Below are positions 24,444 to 35,311 of a DNA stretch of 64,000 nucleotides, piece after piece. Origin of the DNA: Halopseudomonas bauzanensis (GTDB lineage: Bacteria > Pseudomonadota > Gammaproteobacteria > Pseudomonadales > Pseudomonadaceae); assembly GCF_900114735.1 (NCBI RefSeq), contig NZ_FOUA01000001.1, forward strand, positions 880,278-944,277, read 5' to 3'. The position numbers and the translations under genes are program-made. The stretch's first letter is position 1. Every line of letters begins with the position of its first letter. The notes under the pieces are model-generated. The model saw only the letters and a list, made by a program, of their open reading frames with translations. It had not been told where the DNA came from and made no database searches.

Positions 24444-26114
24444 ATGACCATGCTCACCGATCCGTCCAGCAAGTACCGTCCGTTCACTCCCATCGCGCTG
24501 CCTGATCGCACCTGGCCGGACAAGGTCATCAACCAGGCACCGATCTGGCTGTCCACCGACCTGCGCGATGGCAATCAGTCGCTGATCGAACCGATGGATG
24601 CGGAAAAGAAGATGCGCTTTTTCAAGTGCCTGGTCGCGATCGGCGTGAAGGAAATCGAAGTCGGCTTCCCATCCGCCTCCCAGACCGAATTCGACTTCGT
24701 GCGCGAGTTGATCGAGGGCGGGCATATTCCCGATGACGTCACCATCCAGGTACTGACCCAGGCCCGTGACGATCTGATCGAGCGGACGTTCGAGTCGGTC
24801 AAAGGCGCCAAGCAGGCCATCGTGCACTACTACAATGCCTGTGCCCCCGCCTTCCGCAAGATTGTTTTCAATCAGGACAAAGCCGGGGTGAAAGCCATTG
24901 CCATCGCCGCGGGCAAAACCATCCGGCGCCTGGCTGAAGCCGCGCCGGAAACCAACTGGGGCTTCGAGTACTCCCCTGAGGTGTTCAGCTCGACCGAGAC
25001 CGATTTTGCCGTCGAGGTATGCAACGCCGTGATTGGCGTGTTCGAGCCGACCCCACAGCGCAAGCTGATCCTCAACCTGCCCGCGACTATCGAATGCGCT
25101 ACGCCGAACAACTATGCCGACCAGATCGAGTGGTTCGGTCGGCATATCGACCGGCGTGACAGCGTGCTGATCAGCGTGCATACCCACAATGATCGCGGCA
25201 CTGGCGTTGCCGCCTCGGAGTTGGCGGTAATGGCCGGCGCTGATCGCGTCGAAGGTTGCCTGTTCGGCAATGGCGAACGCACCGGCAACGTCTGCCTGGT
25301 CACCCTGGCGCTGAACCTCTATACCCAGGGCGTCGATCCGCAGCTGGACTTTTCCGATATCGACGCGGTACGCAAGGTAGTCGAGGATTGCAATCAGTTG
25401 CCGGTTCACCCGCGCCACCCCTATGCCGGCGACCTGGTGCACACCGCCTTCTCCGGCTCGCACCAGGATGCGATCCGCAAGGGCTTCGCCCAGCAGGACC
25501 CGAACGCCGTCTGGGAAGTACCCTACCTGCCGATCGACCCGGCGGATATCGGTCGCAGCTACGAGGCGGTGATCCGCGTCAACAGCCAGTCCGGCAAAGG
25601 CGGCATCACCTACCTGCTGGAGCAGGAGTATGGAATCGCCCTGCCGCGGCGCTTGCAGATCGAGTTCAGCCAGGTGGTACAAGGTGAAACCGATCGCCTC
25701 GGTCTGGAAATGACCGCCGAGCAGATCCACCAACTGCTGCAGCGCGAATATCTGCAGGCCACCACCCCCTATGCCCTGGTTCGCCACCGGCTGCAGGAAG
25801 AGAATGGCACCAGCGCGGTGGATGTCGAGGTAATCAACGCTGGCACTACCCAGCATTGGCGCGGCATTGGCAAAGGCCCGCTGGAGGCATTGGTCGCCGG
25901 CCTGCCGGAAGCCGTGGAGATCATCGACTACCATGAACATGCCATCGGCTCGGGCAGCGATGCCAAGGCAGCAGCGTATATCGAGGTCCGCCTGGATAAT
26001 GGCCGCCCCTTGCACGGTATTGGCATCGATGAAAACCTGACTGCGGCCAGTTTCCGGGCGCTGTTCAGCGCATTGAACCGGGCCAAGCAACAGGCCGCAG
26101 CCCAGGCCGCCTGA
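24444..26114 (+). CDS. leuA: 2-isopropylmalate synthase, long form
   Basis: A 556-residue enzyme that condenses acetyl-CoA with 2-oxoisovalerate, the first step of leucine synthesis. The catalytic TIM barrel has [16 protein letters not shown] near residue 35 and the metal ligands in SVHTHNDRG (about 248). The LeuA dimer regulatory domain at the end senses leucine, with [15 protein letters not shown] at its entry. The long form with the [14 protein letters not shown] start is the type found in Pseudomonas and actinobacteria rather than the shorter enteric enzyme. It is preceded by a candidate leader peptide. No other leu genes are adjacent. Confidence 0.95.
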   Translation: MTMLTDPSSKYRPFTPIALPDRTWPDKVINQAPIWLSTDLRDGNQSLIEPMDAEKKMRFFKCLVAIGVKEIEVGFPSASQTEFDFVRELIEGGHIPDDVTIQVLTQARDDLIERTFESVKGAKQAIVHYYNACAPAFRKIVFNQDKAGVKAIAIAAGKTIRRLAEAAPETNWGFEYSPEVFSSTETDFAVEVCNAVIGVFEPTPQRKLILNLPATIECATPNNYADQIEWFGRHIDRRDSVLISVHTHNDRGTGVAASELAVMAGADRVEGCLFGNGERTGNVCLVTLALNLYTQGVDPQLDFSDIDAVRKVVEDCNQLPVHPRHPYAGDLVHTAFSGSHQDAIRKGFAQQDPNAVWEVPYLPIDPADIGRSYEAVIRVNSQSGKGGITYLLEQEYGIALPRRLQIEFSQVVQGETDRLGLEMTAEQIHQLLQREYLQATTPYALVRHRLQEENGTSAVDVEVINAGTTQHWRGIGKGPLEALVAGLPEAVEIIDYHEHAIGSGSDAKAAAYIEVRLDNGRPLHGIGIDENLTAASFRALFSALNRAKQQAAAQAA

Positions 26115-26223
26115 GTTCGGCATTAGGCGGGATACAAGCCCTTCACCAGTTGGCGGCGAGGCTTACTCCCAAACCGAACCGGCAGGCTTGTGATAGAACG
26201 CCAACAGCACCTAGAATCAGCGC

Positions 26224-26751
26224 ATGTCCATTCAACATGCGCTGCTTACCTCACTTCTGGAAAAACCCTCCTCCGGCTACGAGCTGGCTAACCGCTTCGA
26301 TCATTCGATCGGCTATTTCTGGCAGGCGACCCACCAGCAGATCTACCGAGAGCTGGGACGCATGACCGAGGCTGGCTGGCTGCTGGTCGAGCATAACCCT
26401 ACCGGTACCGGCCGGCGGAAAAAGATCTATCACGTGCTCGATGCTGGTCGCCAGGAGCTGGCGCGCTGGGTGGGTGACAGCGGGGGCCCGGGCAGAAATG
26501 ATCAGGCCCTGCTGATCAAGCTGCGCGCCGAAGCGGTCATGGGGCCGCTGGGAGTGGACAGGGAGTTGCGGCGCCTGGTCGAGCAGCACCAGCAACGCCT
26601 GCAAATGTATCGCGATATCGAACAGCGCGACTTTTCCAACCCCACGATGAGCCATGCGCAGAAACTGCAGTATGCCGTCTTGCGCATGGGCATCAAGACT
26701 GAAGAAAACTGGTTGGCCTGGGCCAAGGAAACCTTGCCGCTGGTGGAGTGA
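26224..26751 (+). CDS. PadR-family transcriptional regulator
   Basis: A 175-residue regulator. The winged helix at the N-terminus begins MSIQHALLTSLLEKPSSGYE, followed by FWQATHQQIYRELGRMTEAG and the wing with GRRKKIYHVLDAGRQEL. The C-terminal part (about 90-175) is the helical domain of the Vir-like PadR class used for dimerisation. Such proteins usually repress nearby stress or degradation genes in response to aromatic ligands. It converges on the nitronate monooxygenase gene, with a hairpin between them, so a link to that gene is possible but not shown by a shared promoter. Confidence 0.85.
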   Translation: MSIQHALLTSLLEKPSSGYELANRFDHSIGYFWQATHQQIYRELGRMTEAGWLLVEHNPTGTGRRKKIYHVLDAGRQELARWVGDSGGPGRNDQALLIKLRAEAVMGPLGVDRELRRLVEQHQQRLQMYRDIEQRDFSNPTMSHAQKLQYAVLRMGIKTEENWLAWAKETLPLVE

Positions 26752-26832
26752 TACCGGCTAACAGCGGCTCCCCGCACTGGTCCGGGAGACAAGCGTCACC
26801 GCAGCGGCGTTGAGCCCCGCTCCACCGGTCAA

Positions 26833-26868
26833 GAGGGAACTCGATCTTCCAGAAGTCCGAGTTCCCTC
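26833..26868. terminator. Hairpin between padR-type gene and nitronate monooxygenase gene
   Basis: Perfect 11-base stem GAGGGAACTCG / CGAGTTCCCTC with a 14-base loop between two convergent genes, eight bases from the stop of the monooxygenase. Confidence 0.55.
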
Positions 26869-26875
26869 GATGCAG

Positions 26876-27847
26876 TTACAGGCTCGACAAGCGTTCGCGG
26901 GCGGCCTGGTACTCTGTCCGCAAGCGCTCGATCAGCTCCGCTGCGGGCACCACCTGCTTCACCGCACCAACGCCCTGCCCCGCACCCCATATATCCCGCC
27001 AGGCCTTGGCCTTGCTGCTGCCGCCAGAGCCAAAGTTCATTTTCGACGGGTCGGACTCAGGCAGCGCTTCCGGGTCCAGGCCACTGTTGACGATGCTCTT
27101 TTTCAGATAGTTGCCATGCACACCGGTAAACAGGTTGGAGTAGGTAATATCCGACGCAGTGCTGTCGACGATCATGTCCTTGTAGGCCTGTTCTGCGTTG
27201 GCCTCGGCGGTGGCGATGAACGCCGAGCCGATATAGGCCAGATCCGCGCCCGCTGCCTGGGCGGCAAGGATGGCGTTGCCATTGGAAATAGCCCCGGACA
27301 ACAGCAGAGGTCCATCGAACCACTCGCGGATCTCGTGAATCAGGGCGAAGGGTGACAGGGTACCAGCATGTCCACCGGCGCCTGCCGCCACGGCGATCAG
27401 GCCGTCGGCGCCTTTCTCGATGGCCTTCTTCGCATAGAAGTTGTTGATGACATCATGCAATACGATGCCGCCATAGGAGTGAATGGCCTCGTTCACATCC
27501 TCGCGGGCCCCCAGCGACGTGATGATGATCGGCACCTCATACTTCACACACAACGCCAGATCCTGCTCCAGCCGGTCATTGGACTTATGCACGATCTGGT
27601 TGACCGCGAAGGGCGCCGCGGGCCGCTCCGGATTCTGGGCATTATATTCAGCCAGCTCGCTGGTAATACGCTGCAGCCATTGCTCGAATACTTCTATCGG
27701 ACGGGCGTTCAGCGATGGAAAAGCCCCCACCACGCCAGCCTTGCACTGGGCAATGACCAGATCGGGGTTGGAGATGATGAACAATGGCGAGCCAACTACC
27801 GGAATGGATAACCGGCCCTTGAGAAGATCAGGTAAAGACATTGTCAC
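26876..27847 (-). CDS. Nitronate monooxygenase (2-nitropropane dioxygenase family)
   Basis: A 323-residue FMN-dependent TIM-barrel protein. It has SIPVVGSPLFIISNPDLVIA at the start, then AGVVGAFPSLNARP. The loop AVAAGAGGHAGTLSPFALI around residue 155 carries the conserved GGHAG histidine. PLLLSGAISNGNAILAAQAAGAD and YIGSAFIATAEA bind the FMN phosphate. The family oxidises alkyl nitronates, toxic tautomers of nitroalkanes such as propionate-3-nitronate. The SnoaL-like gene lies 32 bases upstream on the same strand, so the two are probably one transcript. Confidence 0.9.
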   Translation of the reverse strand: MTMSLPDLLKGRLSIPVVGSPLFIISNPDLVIAQCKAGVVGAFPSLNARPIEVFEQWLQRITSELAEYNAQNPERPAAPFAVNQIVHKSNDRLEQDLALCVKYEVPIIITSLGAREDVNEAIHSYGGIVLHDVINNFYAKKAIEKGADGLIAVAAGAGGHAGTLSPFALIHEIREWFDGPLLLSGAISNGNAILAAQAAGADLAYIGSAFIATAEANAEQAYKDMIVDSTASDITYSNLFTGVHGNYLKKSIVNSGLDPEALPESDPSKMNFGSGGSSKAKAWRDIWGAGQGVGAVKQVVPAAELIERLRTEYQAARERLSSL

Positions 27848-27879
27848 TCCACATACAATCAGATTGTTGAAATAAGGGG

Positions 27880-28320
27880 TCAGGCGCCGGCCTGGCCTTT
27901 GAGAATCGCGATATGGGGCGCCATCCGCTTGCCCATTTCCTCGGCCAGCGCCTGCAGGCCGTTGAGCGGACGCACCATGACTTCGAACTCGAGGATCCGG
28001 CCCTCAGCATCAAAACGCAGCATATCGATACCCTTGAGCTGCTTGCCCTTGACGGTGGCACTGAACTCCAACACCGCGCTGGTGCCGTCATCGCTGACGA
28101 AACTGCGGTGGTAGGTGAAGTTCTCGAACACCTGATTGACGTTCTTCAATACCAATTTGATGGCAGCTTTACCTGGATAAGGTTGATGCGCGACCGGCGA
28201 GCGGAACACGATGTCATCGGCCAACCAGGGATCAAGTTCTTCCATGGCATTGCGCTCGAGAATCTCATGCCAGGCGGCCAGTGTGCGCTGCGCTGCGGCG
28301 GATAATTGTTGTTCTTGCAT
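27880..28320 (-). CDS. SnoaL/NTF2-like family protein
   Basis: A 146-residue protein with the cone-shaped NTF2-like fold. An N-terminal helix LAAWHEILERNAMEELDPWL leads into a strand with DDIVFRSPVAHQPYPGKAAI, and the second half has LEFSATVKGKQLKGIDMLRF. Members act as small hydrolases, isomerases or ligand-binding proteins, and the sequence does not show which. The ATG at 28320 fits the domain start; a longer frame upstream adds unlikely sequence. It is upstream of, and probably co-transcribed with, the nitronate monooxygenase gene. Confidence 0.8.
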   Translation of the reverse strand: MQEQQLSAAAQRTLAAWHEILERNAMEELDPWLADDIVFRSPVAHQPYPGKAAIKLVLKNVNQVFENFTYHRSFVSDDGTSAVLEFSATVKGKQLKGIDMLRFDAEGRILEFEVMVRPLNGLQALAEEMGKRMAPHIAILKGQAGA

Positions 28321-28484
28321 GATTGCATTTCCGTGTTTGGCAAAAAGGGCAGCCGCCTGACCGATTGACCAGCATTCAGGTGACCCGTTGGCAGATAACA
28401 CCGGAATGAAATTAGCAAACTCCAGCCAACCAATGCAACTAGTTGCATATTATGTGGCGCGAATTGGATGCAGCAACCCCATAA

Positions 28485-28517
28485 ACGACAATCCCGCCTA
28501 CGTGGCGGGATTGTCGT
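28485..28517 (-). terminator. Terminator after der
   Basis: A 14-base perfect stem ACGACAATCCCGCC / GGCGGGATTGTCGT with loop TACGT. It lies just behind the der stop on the minus strand, with a short T-rich tail. Confidence 0.7.
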
Positions 28518-28537
28518 GAACTGAATGGCTGGCTCGA

Positions 28538-29983
28538 TCAGCGCTTGTCTCTACGCTTTTTCTCGGCCTTCTTGTGGTGGCTCATCAGGCGGCGTTTCTT
28601 GTTCACCTGACGCTCGGACAGCTTGTTCTTCTTCTCCGCGAAGGGGTTGTCGCCACCCTTGTATTCAATGCGGATCGGCGTACCGGACAGCTTGAGCACC
28701 TTGCGGAAGGTGTTTTCCAGATACCGGGTATAGGAGCGCGGTACCGCGTCCACCTGGTTGCCATGGATAACGATGATCGGCGGGTTGGAACCACCCAGGT
28801 GGGCATAGCGCAGCTTGATCCGGCGCCCATTGACCAGCGGCGGCTGGTGCTCGGATACCGCGGCTTCGAGGATCTCGGTCATGCGCTTGGTGGGAATCTT
28901 GGCCATGGCACTTTCAAAGGCCTGATCAACCGACTTGTAGAGCAGCCCGACGCCACTACCGTGCAGCGCGGAAATGAAATGCTGATCGGCAAACTGGGTG
29001 AAGATCAACCGACGCTCCAGCTCCTTCTTCACGTACTCCTTCTCGCCCTGCTCCATGCCATCCCACTTGTTGATGGCGACCACCAGGGCACGGCCGGACT
29101 CCAGCACGAAGCCCAGCAGGTGCAGATCCTGTTCCACGATGCCTTCCCGGGCGTCGACCACGAAGATCACCACGTTGGCGTCCTGAATCGCCTGCAGCGT
29201 CTTGATCACCGAGAACTTCTCGATGGCCTCGAAGACCTTGCCGCGGCGCCGCACACCAGCGGTATCGATCAAGGTGTAGGGCTTGTCATGGCGCTCATAG
29301 GGAATATAGATGCTGTCGCGGGTGGTACCGGCCTGGTCGAACACGACCACCCGCTCCTCGCCCAACATGCGGTTGACCAGGGTGGACTTGCCCACGTTGG
29401 GCCGGCCGATCACCGCGATCTTGGTGCCGATGGGCGTCACCGGCAGGCGTTCGACGGGGTTACCCTCTTCGTCCAGCTCCGGCTCGGCCTGGATGTCGCC
29501 CTTGACCAGTACGGCTTCGAGCATGGGGTTGATATTGCGTCCATGAGCCGCGGCGATACCAATTGGAGTACCCAGACCCAAGGGAGCAAACTCACCGAGG
29601 ATCGAATCCTGGTCAGCACCATCGACCTTGTTGGCAATCAGGAAGGTGTGCTTGTCACGCTTGCGCAGGTGTTCGGCAATCATCTCATCGCCAGCGGTAC
29701 GACCGGCGCGCGCGTCGACCAGGAACAGTACCGCATCGGCTTCCTCGATGGCCTGCAGGGACTGCCCGGCCATGATGGTATCGATGCCGTGCTCGTCACC
29801 GGTCAACCCACCGGTATCCACGAGGATATAGGGCTGCCCCTGCCAGACCGCTTCGCCGTATTGGCGGTCACGGGTCAACCCCGCCACGTCGGCGACTATG
29901 GCGTCACGACTTTTGGTCAGACGGTTGAACAACGTGGATTTGCCGACATTCGGCCGGCCCACCAGGGCAATGACAGGAACCAT
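28538..29983 (-). CDS. der: Ribosome biogenesis GTPase Der
   Basis: A 481-residue protein with two GTPase domains in tandem. The first P-loop [14 protein letters not shown] is near residue 9 and the second [14 protein letters not shown] near 190. NKVD and NKWD base-recognition motifs are also present. A KH-like domain follows ([16 protein letters not shown]). The basic tail ending [13 protein letters not shown] binds ribosomal RNA. Der is essential for maturing the 50S subunit. The ATG at 29983 ([11 protein letters not shown]) is the family start. It lies behind bamB but is separated from it by a terminator. Confidence 0.96.
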   Translation of the reverse strand: MVPVIALVGRPNVGKSTLFNRLTKSRDAIVADVAGLTRDRQYGEAVWQGQPYILVDTGGLTGDEHGIDTIMAGQSLQAIEEADAVLFLVDARAGRTAGDEMIAEHLRKRDKHTFLIANKVDGADQDSILGEFAPLGLGTPIGIAAAHGRNINPMLEAVLVKGDIQAEPELDEEGNPVERLPVTPIGTKIAVIGRPNVGKSTLVNRMLGEERVVVFDQAGTTRDSIYIPYERHDKPYTLIDTAGVRRRGKVFEAIEKFSVIKTLQAIQDANVVIFVVDAREGIVEQDLHLLGFVLESGRALVVAINKWDGMEQGEKEYVKKELERRLIFTQFADQHFISALHGSGVGLLYKSVDQAFESAMAKIPTKRMTEILEAAVSEHQPPLVNGRRIKLRYAHLGGSNPPIIVIHGNQVDAVPRSYTRYLENTFRKVLKLSGTPIRIEYKGGDNPFAEKKNKLSERQVNKKRRLMSHHKKAEKKRRDKR

Positions 29984-30021
29984 GATTACTCCGCGCACCT
30001 TATTGGTGCCAAACAAAAACA

Positions 30022-30055
30022 AAAAGGCCGCTGCTCCTTCTTTGGGCAGCGGCCG
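30022..30055 (-). terminator. Terminator between bamB and der
   Basis: Minus-strand stem GGCCGCTGC / GCAGCGGCC (30027-30055) followed by a T5 run and a further T-rich stretch. It ends the hisS-yfgM-bamB transcript before der. Confidence 0.85.
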
Positions 30056-30077
30056 GAAAGTATAACCTGTTTCGGCG

Positions 30078-31223
30078 TCAGCGCAGTTGGTAAGCCGCCA
30101 GATCGCCGCTGTTGCCATACACATACAGGGTGTCGCCCTGCACGATCGGTGTTACCCGCACACCCTTGCGGTCGACCCGCACGCGCCCTACCAGGCGGCC
30201 ATCGGTCTGGGCCAGCAGATGCACATAGCCTTCGAAGTCGGCCACCGCCACATAGCTGCTGAAGGCCACCGGCCCGGTAAGCTGGCGACGTTGCAGGCTG
30301 TCATTGGTCCACAGCGGCGTAGCACGATTCTGATCATAGGCTTCGACGGTGCCGCCGGCCTGACTCAGATAGACGCTGCCAAAACCAATGGCGGCACCGG
30401 CGTGGCTGGAGCTCGGGCGCTGCCAGCGAATGGAGCCGGATTCTGCATCCAGCGCCACAAGGTTACCCTGGTAGGTGGCTGCGTAGAGGGTCTGATCATC
30501 CAGCAACAGCCGGCCATCGATGTCTACCATGCGCTCCAGCTCCGAACGACCAACCGGCTGGGCGATACGCTGTTCCCACAAGGGAATGCCGTTCTGCGCA
30601 TCCAGTGCCACTACACGACCGCTGGCCAGGCCTGCGTAGACGCGATGCAAGGATACGATCGGCTCACTGTGCCCGCGCACGGTCAGCACTGGCAGGCTGG
30701 ACTCATAGAGCCAGCGCTGCTCGCCGGTACCGATATCCAGGGCCACCAGCTTGTCGTCCTGGGTCTGCACCACTACCACGTCGCCGTTGGTCTGCGGCGG
30801 GGCCAGCACTTCGCTGGACACCTGCGCGCGCCAGAGTTCGCTGCCATCGGCTTCATCAAGAACAATCACCACGCCATTGAGCGTACCCAGCATGACGCGG
30901 CCACCGCCAGCGCCCACCGCACCGGACAGCGGCTCCTTGAGCTTGACCTGCCAGTTGACCGAGCCAGTATCGCGATCCATGGCCACTACCCGGCCCTTGG
31001 CATCGGCGGCGTACAGAGTCAATCCGTCGATGCTCGGCTGCAGCTGGTTGAACAGTTCGCCCTGTCCAACGCCAATATTGCGTTTCCAGCTGCGCTCCAG
31101 TTGGACCTCAGCATCGAATTTTTCCAGTTCTGCCGGGGGCAATTCCTTCTTGCCGGAACTACCACAGCCGACCAGCAGCAGGGCAGCAAGCCCGGCGGCC
31201 AGAGTTCGGGACATCAGCTTCAA
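30078..31223 (-). CDS. bamB: Outer membrane protein assembly factor BamB
   Basis: A 381-residue lipoprotein. The signal peptide ends in the lipobox LLVGC, with the lipidated cysteine at 20. The rest is an eight-bladed beta-propeller with PQQ-like repeats (for example [40 protein letters not shown] and [14 protein letters not shown]). BamB docks on BamA in the outer membrane complex that folds beta-barrel proteins. Its start overlaps the end of yfgM by four bases, so the two are translationally coupled, as in Pseudomonas and E. coli. Confidence 0.95.
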   Translation of the reverse strand: MKLMSRTLAAGLAALLLVGCGSSGKKELPPAELEKFDAEVQLERSWKRNIGVGQGELFNQLQPSIDGLTLYAADAKGRVVAMDRDTGSVNWQVKLKEPLSGAVGAGGGRVMLGTLNGVVIVLDEADGSELWRAQVSSEVLAPPQTNGDVVVVQTQDDKLVALDIGTGEQRWLYESSLPVLTVRGHSEPIVSLHRVYAGLASGRVVALDAQNGIPLWEQRIAQPVGRSELERMVDIDGRLLLDDQTLYAATYQGNLVALDAESGSIRWQRPSSSHAGAAIGFGSVYLSQAGGTVEAYDQNRATPLWTNDSLQRRQLTGPVAFSSYVAVADFEGYVHLLAQTDGRLVGRVRVDRKGVRVTPIVQGDTLYVYGNSGDLAAYQLR

Positions 31224-31864
31224 GAGGCTTCCTCCGTCAGGTCATCCAGTTTCAGCTGCAGTTGCGGCCGAGTACGTGGGTCAGGAGTGGCTTCCAGCGC
31301 CGCCTGATAGGCCTGACGCGCATCCGCCACGCGATCCAGGCTCAGTAGCAAGTCACCGCGCACTTCCTCGCGGCCGGCCAACAGCTCGCCGGTCACCGGC
31401 ACAGTGAACAGTTCGAGGCCTTCCTCGGCGCGCTCCAATTGACCCAGCACACGGGCCAGACGCTGACGAGCCACTTCCTGCAGGGCCAGGTCGTCGCCAT
31501 CTTTGGCTACATCGCGCAGCAGGGCTTCGGCGGAATCGAAATCACCAGCCTCCACCGCCAGACGCGCCTGCATCAGCGCGGCAAAGCTGGCGTAGCGGGT
31601 ACCGGGATAATCCTTGCGCAAGGTCTCGGCCAACTCGGCACCACGTGTGCGGCTCGCCTCGCTGTCATCCTGCAGTACGTTCTCCAGCATGCTCTGGTAG
31701 ACGGCTGAGGCATTACTGGCCTTGTTTTCCTGGTAGTTGGTCCAGCCATTCCAGCCGAACACGCCGGCCAGCGCCAATACCACGCCGGTCAGCACAGGCA
31801 CACCATGGCGATGCCAGACTTCCTTGATCCGCTCTACCTGTTCTTCTTCTGTCTGGTTACTCAC
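31220..31864 (-). CDS. yfgM: YfgM family periplasmic chaperone-associated protein
   Basis: A 214-residue single-pass membrane protein. The short cytosolic N-terminus has TEEEQVERIKEVWHRHG, then one helix (VLTGVVLALAGVFGWNG, about 24-40). The periplasmic TPR-like helical domain has repeats such as YASFAALMQARLAVEAGDFD. YfgM associates with PpiD and the SecYEG translocon and helps periplasmic handover. It is placed between hisS and bamB in one operon; the hisS stop lies upstream by about 35 bases. Confidence 0.9.
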   Translation of the reverse strand: MSNQTEEEQVERIKEVWHRHGVPVLTGVVLALAGVFGWNGWTNYQENKASNASAVYQSMLENVLQDDSEASRTRGAELAETLRKDYPGTRYASFAALMQARLAVEAGDFDSAEALLRDVAKDGDDLALQEVARQRLARVLGQLERAEEGLELFTVPVTGELLAGREEVRGDLLLSLDRVADARQAYQAALEATPDPRTRPQLQLKLDDLTEEAS

Positions 31865-31898
31865 CCTGCTCTCCTTTACCGCATCCGATTAATCGCTA

Positions 31899-33179
31899 TT
31901 ACTGCAAAACCTTGCGCAGTTGTTCAGGCACCGCATCCCAGGCCAGCGTCAGCTGCTCGCCGTCGCCACGCAGGGGCTTGAAGCCAACCTGCCCCGCTGC
32001 TGCTTCTTCTTCACCGAGAATCAGCGCGTACAGTGCGCCGGATTTGTCGGCCTTCTTGAACTGGCTCTTGAAACTGCCGCCGCCACAATGCACTACCAGA
32101 CGTATGCCGGGCAAGGCGTCGCGCAGCTGTTCAGCCAGACGGATAGCCGGCTGCTGTGTTTCAGTGCCCAGAGTGACCAGATAGACATCAACCTGCCGGG
32201 ACAGTTCGGCGGGCACCTTGCCAAGGGTCTCGATCAGCAGCAGCAGGCGTTCGATGCCCATGGCAAAGCCTACCGCCGGCGCCGGCTTGCCGCCGAGCTG
32301 CTCGACCAGGCCATCATAACGGCCGCCAGCACAGACGGTGCCCTGGGCCCCGAGCCGGTCAGTGACCCATTCAAACACTGTCAGTCCGTAGTAATCCAGT
32401 CCGCGGACCAGCCGGGGATTGATTACATAGGGAATGCCGGCAGCGTCCAGCAGCGCGCGCAGGCCCTCGAAATGAGCGCGAGCCTCATCATTCAGGTAAT
32501 CGGCGAGCTTCGGCGCGTCGGCCAACAGAGCCTGGGTATCGGGGTTCTTGCTGTCCAGTACCCGCAGTGGATTGCTGTCGAGGCGGCGCTGGCTGTCTTC
32601 ATCCAGTTGCTCGAAGCGCTCGCGCAGGTAGGCGACCAGATCGTCCCGATAACGGGCCCGGTCGGCGCTGGAGCCGAGACTGTTGAGCTCCAGAGTCACC
32701 GCCTCGTCCAGCCCGAGCATACGCCACAGGCGCCAGCTCAGGATGATCAGTTCGGCATCGATATCGGGGCCACCCAGGTTGAAGGTTTCCACTCCCACCT
32801 GATGGAACTGCCGATAACGGCCTTTCTGCGGCCGCTCATGGCGGAACATCGGCCCGGTGTACCAGACCTTGTGACTGACGCCGCCACCGAGCAGGCCGTG
32901 TTCGAGCATCGCACGCACACACCCGGCGGTACCTTCGGGGCGCAGAGTCAACGAGTCGCCGTTACGGTCGGCGAAGGTGTACATTTCCTTTTCGACGATG
33001 TCAGTGACCTCGCCGATGGAGCGTTTGAACAGCTCGGTGGGCTCGACGATCGGCAGACGGATCTGCTGATAGCCGTAACCGGCCAGGACCTTGCCCACGG
33101 TAGCTTCAAAATATTGCCACAGCGCACTGTCGGCGGGCAGGATGTCGTTCATGCCGCGCACGGCTTGCAAGTTCTTCAA
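31899..33179 (-). CDS. hisS: Histidyl-tRNA synthetase
   Basis: A 426-residue class II synthetase that charges tRNA-His. It opens with [18 protein letters not shown]. Motif 2 is at [20 protein letters not shown] (about 113-132), the histidine loop is [16 protein letters not shown], and motif 3 is [12 protein letters not shown]. The anticodon-binding domain is at the end (about 330-426). Length and motifs are standard. It lies between ispG (30 bases upstream) and yfgM on the same strand. Confidence 0.97.
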   Translation of the reverse strand: MKNLQAVRGMNDILPADSALWQYFEATVGKVLAGYGYQQIRLPIVEPTELFKRSIGEVTDIVEKEMYTFADRNGDSLTLRPEGTAGCVRAMLEHGLLGGGVSHKVWYTGPMFRHERPQKGRYRQFHQVGVETFNLGGPDIDAELIILSWRLWRMLGLDEAVTLELNSLGSSADRARYRDDLVAYLRERFEQLDEDSQRRLDSNPLRVLDSKNPDTQALLADAPKLADYLNDEARAHFEGLRALLDAAGIPYVINPRLVRGLDYYGLTVFEWVTDRLGAQGTVCAGGRYDGLVEQLGGKPAPAVGFAMGIERLLLLIETLGKVPAELSRQVDVYLVTLGTETQQPAIRLAEQLRDALPGIRLVVHCGGGSFKSQFKKADKSGALYALILGEEEAAAGQVGFKPLRGDGEQLTLAWDAVPEQLRKVLQ

Positions 33180-33209
33180 AATCGTTATTCCTTGTCTGCT
33201 ACCAACTGC

Positions 33210-34322
33210 TCAACCGCGGGCGATGGTGTTGTCATCCAACGCCTGCTTGGCAGCAATCTTGTCGCGAATCAGTTTTTCCAGGCGGTCCACCATGTCGTCG
33301 TTGGTCACCTTCTGGCTCGGCGCCCCGTCGACATAGACCAGATTGTTCGGCGAGCCACCGGCCAGGCCGATATCGGCTTCCTTGGCTTCGCCCGGGCCAT
33401 TGACTACGCAACCGATAACCGCCACGTCCAGCGGCACGACCACGTCGTCCAAGCGTGCTTCCAGCTCGTTCATGGTCTTGACCACATCAAAATTCTGCCG
33501 CGAGCAGCTGGGGCAGGCGATGAAGTTGATGCCACGTGAGCGCAGGCGCAGAGACTTGAGAATGTCGAAGCCGACCTTGATTTCCTGGACCGGATCGGCC
33601 GCCAGGGAAATACGGATGGTGTCGCCGATGCCTTCAGCCAGCAGCATGCCCAGGCCGACCGAGGACTTCACTGTGCCCGAGCGCAGGCCACCGGCCTCGG
33701 TGATGCCCAGGTGCAGCGGTTGCTCGATCTGCGCGGCCAGCAAGCGGTAGGCGCCAACGGCCATGAACACGTCGGAGGCTTTCACGCTGACCTTGAAGTC
33801 CTGAAAGTCCAGCTTGTCGAAATGATCGACATGGCGCAGCGCGGACTCCAGCAAAGCTTCCGGGGTCGGTTCGCCATACTTCTTCTGCAGGTCCTTTTCC
33901 AGCGAACCGGCGTTGACGCCGATGCGGATCGGAATGCCGTGGTGGCGCGCGGCATCGACCACGGCGCGAATCCGGTCTTCGCGACCGATGTTGCCCGGGT
34001 TGATGCGCAGACAGTCAACACCCAACTCGGCCACCCGCAGTGCGATCTTGTAGTCGAAATGGATATCGGCCACCAGCGGCATGCTCACCTGCTTGCGGAT
34101 TTCGCCGAAGGCTTCGGCGGCTTCCATGCTCGGCACGGACACGCGCACGATATCGGCGCCAACCGCTTCAAGCTGGCGAATCTGGCCCACAGTAGCTGCC
34201 ACATCGCAGGTTTCGGTGTTGGTCATGCTCTGTACGGAGATGGGCGCGTCGCCGCCCACCAGCACCGAGCCTACGCGGATCTGGCGTGATTTTCTGCGTT
34301 TGACCGGGGATTGCTGATGCAT
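33210..34322 (-). CDS. ispG: 4-hydroxy-3-methylbut-2-en-1-yl diphosphate synthase (flavodoxin)
   Basis: A 370-residue iron-sulfur enzyme of the MEP isoprenoid pathway that converts MEcPP to HMBPP. The N-terminal TIM barrel has VQSMTNTET near residue 30. The C-terminal domain holds the [4Fe-4S] ligands C270, C273 ([11 protein letters not shown]) and C305 ([11 protein letters not shown]). It is encoded 11 bases after rodZ and 30 before hisS, the common rodZ-ispG-hisS order. As an iron-sulfur protein it depends on a cluster assembly system, of which only an iscS is visible in this window. Confidence 0.97.
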   Translation of the reverse strand: MHQQSPVKRRKSRQIRVGSVLVGGDAPISVQSMTNTETCDVAATVGQIRQLEAVGADIVRVSVPSMEAAEAFGEIRKQVSMPLVADIHFDYKIALRVAELGVDCLRINPGNIGREDRIRAVVDAARHHGIPIRIGVNAGSLEKDLQKKYGEPTPEALLESALRHVDHFDKLDFQDFKVSVKASDVFMAVGAYRLLAAQIEQPLHLGITEAGGLRSGTVKSSVGLGMLLAEGIGDTIRISLAADPVQEIKVGFDILKSLRLRSRGINFIACPSCSRQNFDVVKTMNELEARLDDVVVPLDVAVIGCVVNGPGEAKEADIGLAGGSPNNLVYVDGAPSQKVTNDDMVDRLEKLIRDKIAAKQALDDNTIARG

Positions 34323-34333
34323 TGCGTTACCTC

Positions 34334-35311
34334 TTACTGGCCCAGGCGAAGTCGCGCAACGCCGGAACTGGCATTGCTCGTGAGCTCGACTGGCTGCCCA
34401 TTATATTCCATCCTCGACACCGCACTGGCTGCTCCTATCACCAGATCCAGCGGACCCTCGCGGTCGATATTCAGCGTCTGACCCTGCTGCATCTGGCCGC
34501 TGTGCAACACTCGCCCATCGGTGGTGCTGACCTGCACCCAGCAGTTGCCGGAGAAACTCATCACCAGGCCATTCTGACTGACTGCTGCAGGCGCTTCCGG
34601 CGCAACAGGCTCAGCGGGCTCAGCAGCAGGAGCCGGTGATGATTGGGCTGCCTCGTCAGTCGCCGTGCTGGCTGCCTGATCCGCATCCACCTGCGGCGCG
34701 GTTGCCGCCGCTTCGTCAGGCTGGTATTCGGCGTTTGCAGCAGGAGCATCTGCCGCCGGGATCTCAATCGTCGGGCCGCTTATGGCCAGCTCATTGCCGT
34801 CCGGCTGGCTGAAGCTGTCCGGCAGCACCATCGAGTCCACCTGCACGTCGTCCATGGCGCCGGTTTCCCGCACCTGGGTAGTCGCTTCACGGCTCACGTT
34901 CCACCACCACAGACCCAACGCCAGCATAATGACCACGATCAGCACCGTGCTGAGCGTCATGACCAGCCGCGCGCCACGCTTGGGATTGACGTCCACCTTA
35001 TCGATGGTACTCACGCGGCTTTCCCGGGCGTCGATGCCAACATAGCGGTCGTAGTGCTCAACGAACCGGCTCGGGTCGAGTTTCAGCAAACGCGCGTAGG
35101 CCCGCACGTAGCCGCGGGCGAAGGTATCTCCTGGCAGGCGATCAAACTTGCCGTCTTCCAGATAGCCCAAGGTGGCGCGGGTCAGACGCAGGTGGGTTGC
35201 CACCTCATCGGCGGTAAAGCCGACCCGCTCGCGCTCATCGCGCAGCAGTTCGCCGGGATTGATCCGTGCGGCGTTCTGAGCGCCCGTTGCGGTTTCCATT
35301 TCGTCGGTCAT
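34334..35311 (-). CDS. rodZ: Cytoskeleton protein RodZ
   Basis: A 325-residue bitopic membrane protein. The cytoplasmic helix-turn-helix (about 18-90: [20 protein letters not shown] to [20 protein letters not shown]) binds MreB. The membrane helix [20 protein letters not shown] is near residue 118. A low-complexity Ala/Pro/Glu linker follows, then a periplasmic beta domain ([20 protein letters not shown]). RodZ couples MreB to the elongasome and keeps rods in shape. Its ATG overlaps the pilF stop by one base (TGATG). Confidence 0.93.
   Translation of the reverse strand: MTDEMETATGAQNAARINPGELLRDERERVGFTADEVATHLRLTRATLGYLEDGKFDRLPGDTFARGYVRAYARLLKLDPSRFVEHYDRYVGIDARESRVSTIDKVDVNPKRGARLVMTLSTVLIVVIMLALGLWWWNVSREATTQVRETGAMDDVQVDSMVLPDSFSQPDGNELAISGPTIEIPAADAPAANAEYQPDEAAATAPQVDADQAASTATDEAAQSSPAPAAEPAEPVAPEAPAAVSQNGLVMSFSGNCWVQVSTTDGRVLHSGQMQQGQTLNIDREGPLDLVIGAASAVSRMEYNGQPVELTSNASSGVARLRLGQ

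Noticed and set aside
34561..34767. Small minus-strand arginine-rich frame inside rodZ
   Set aside because: Shadow of the RodZ Ala/Pro linker in another frame.
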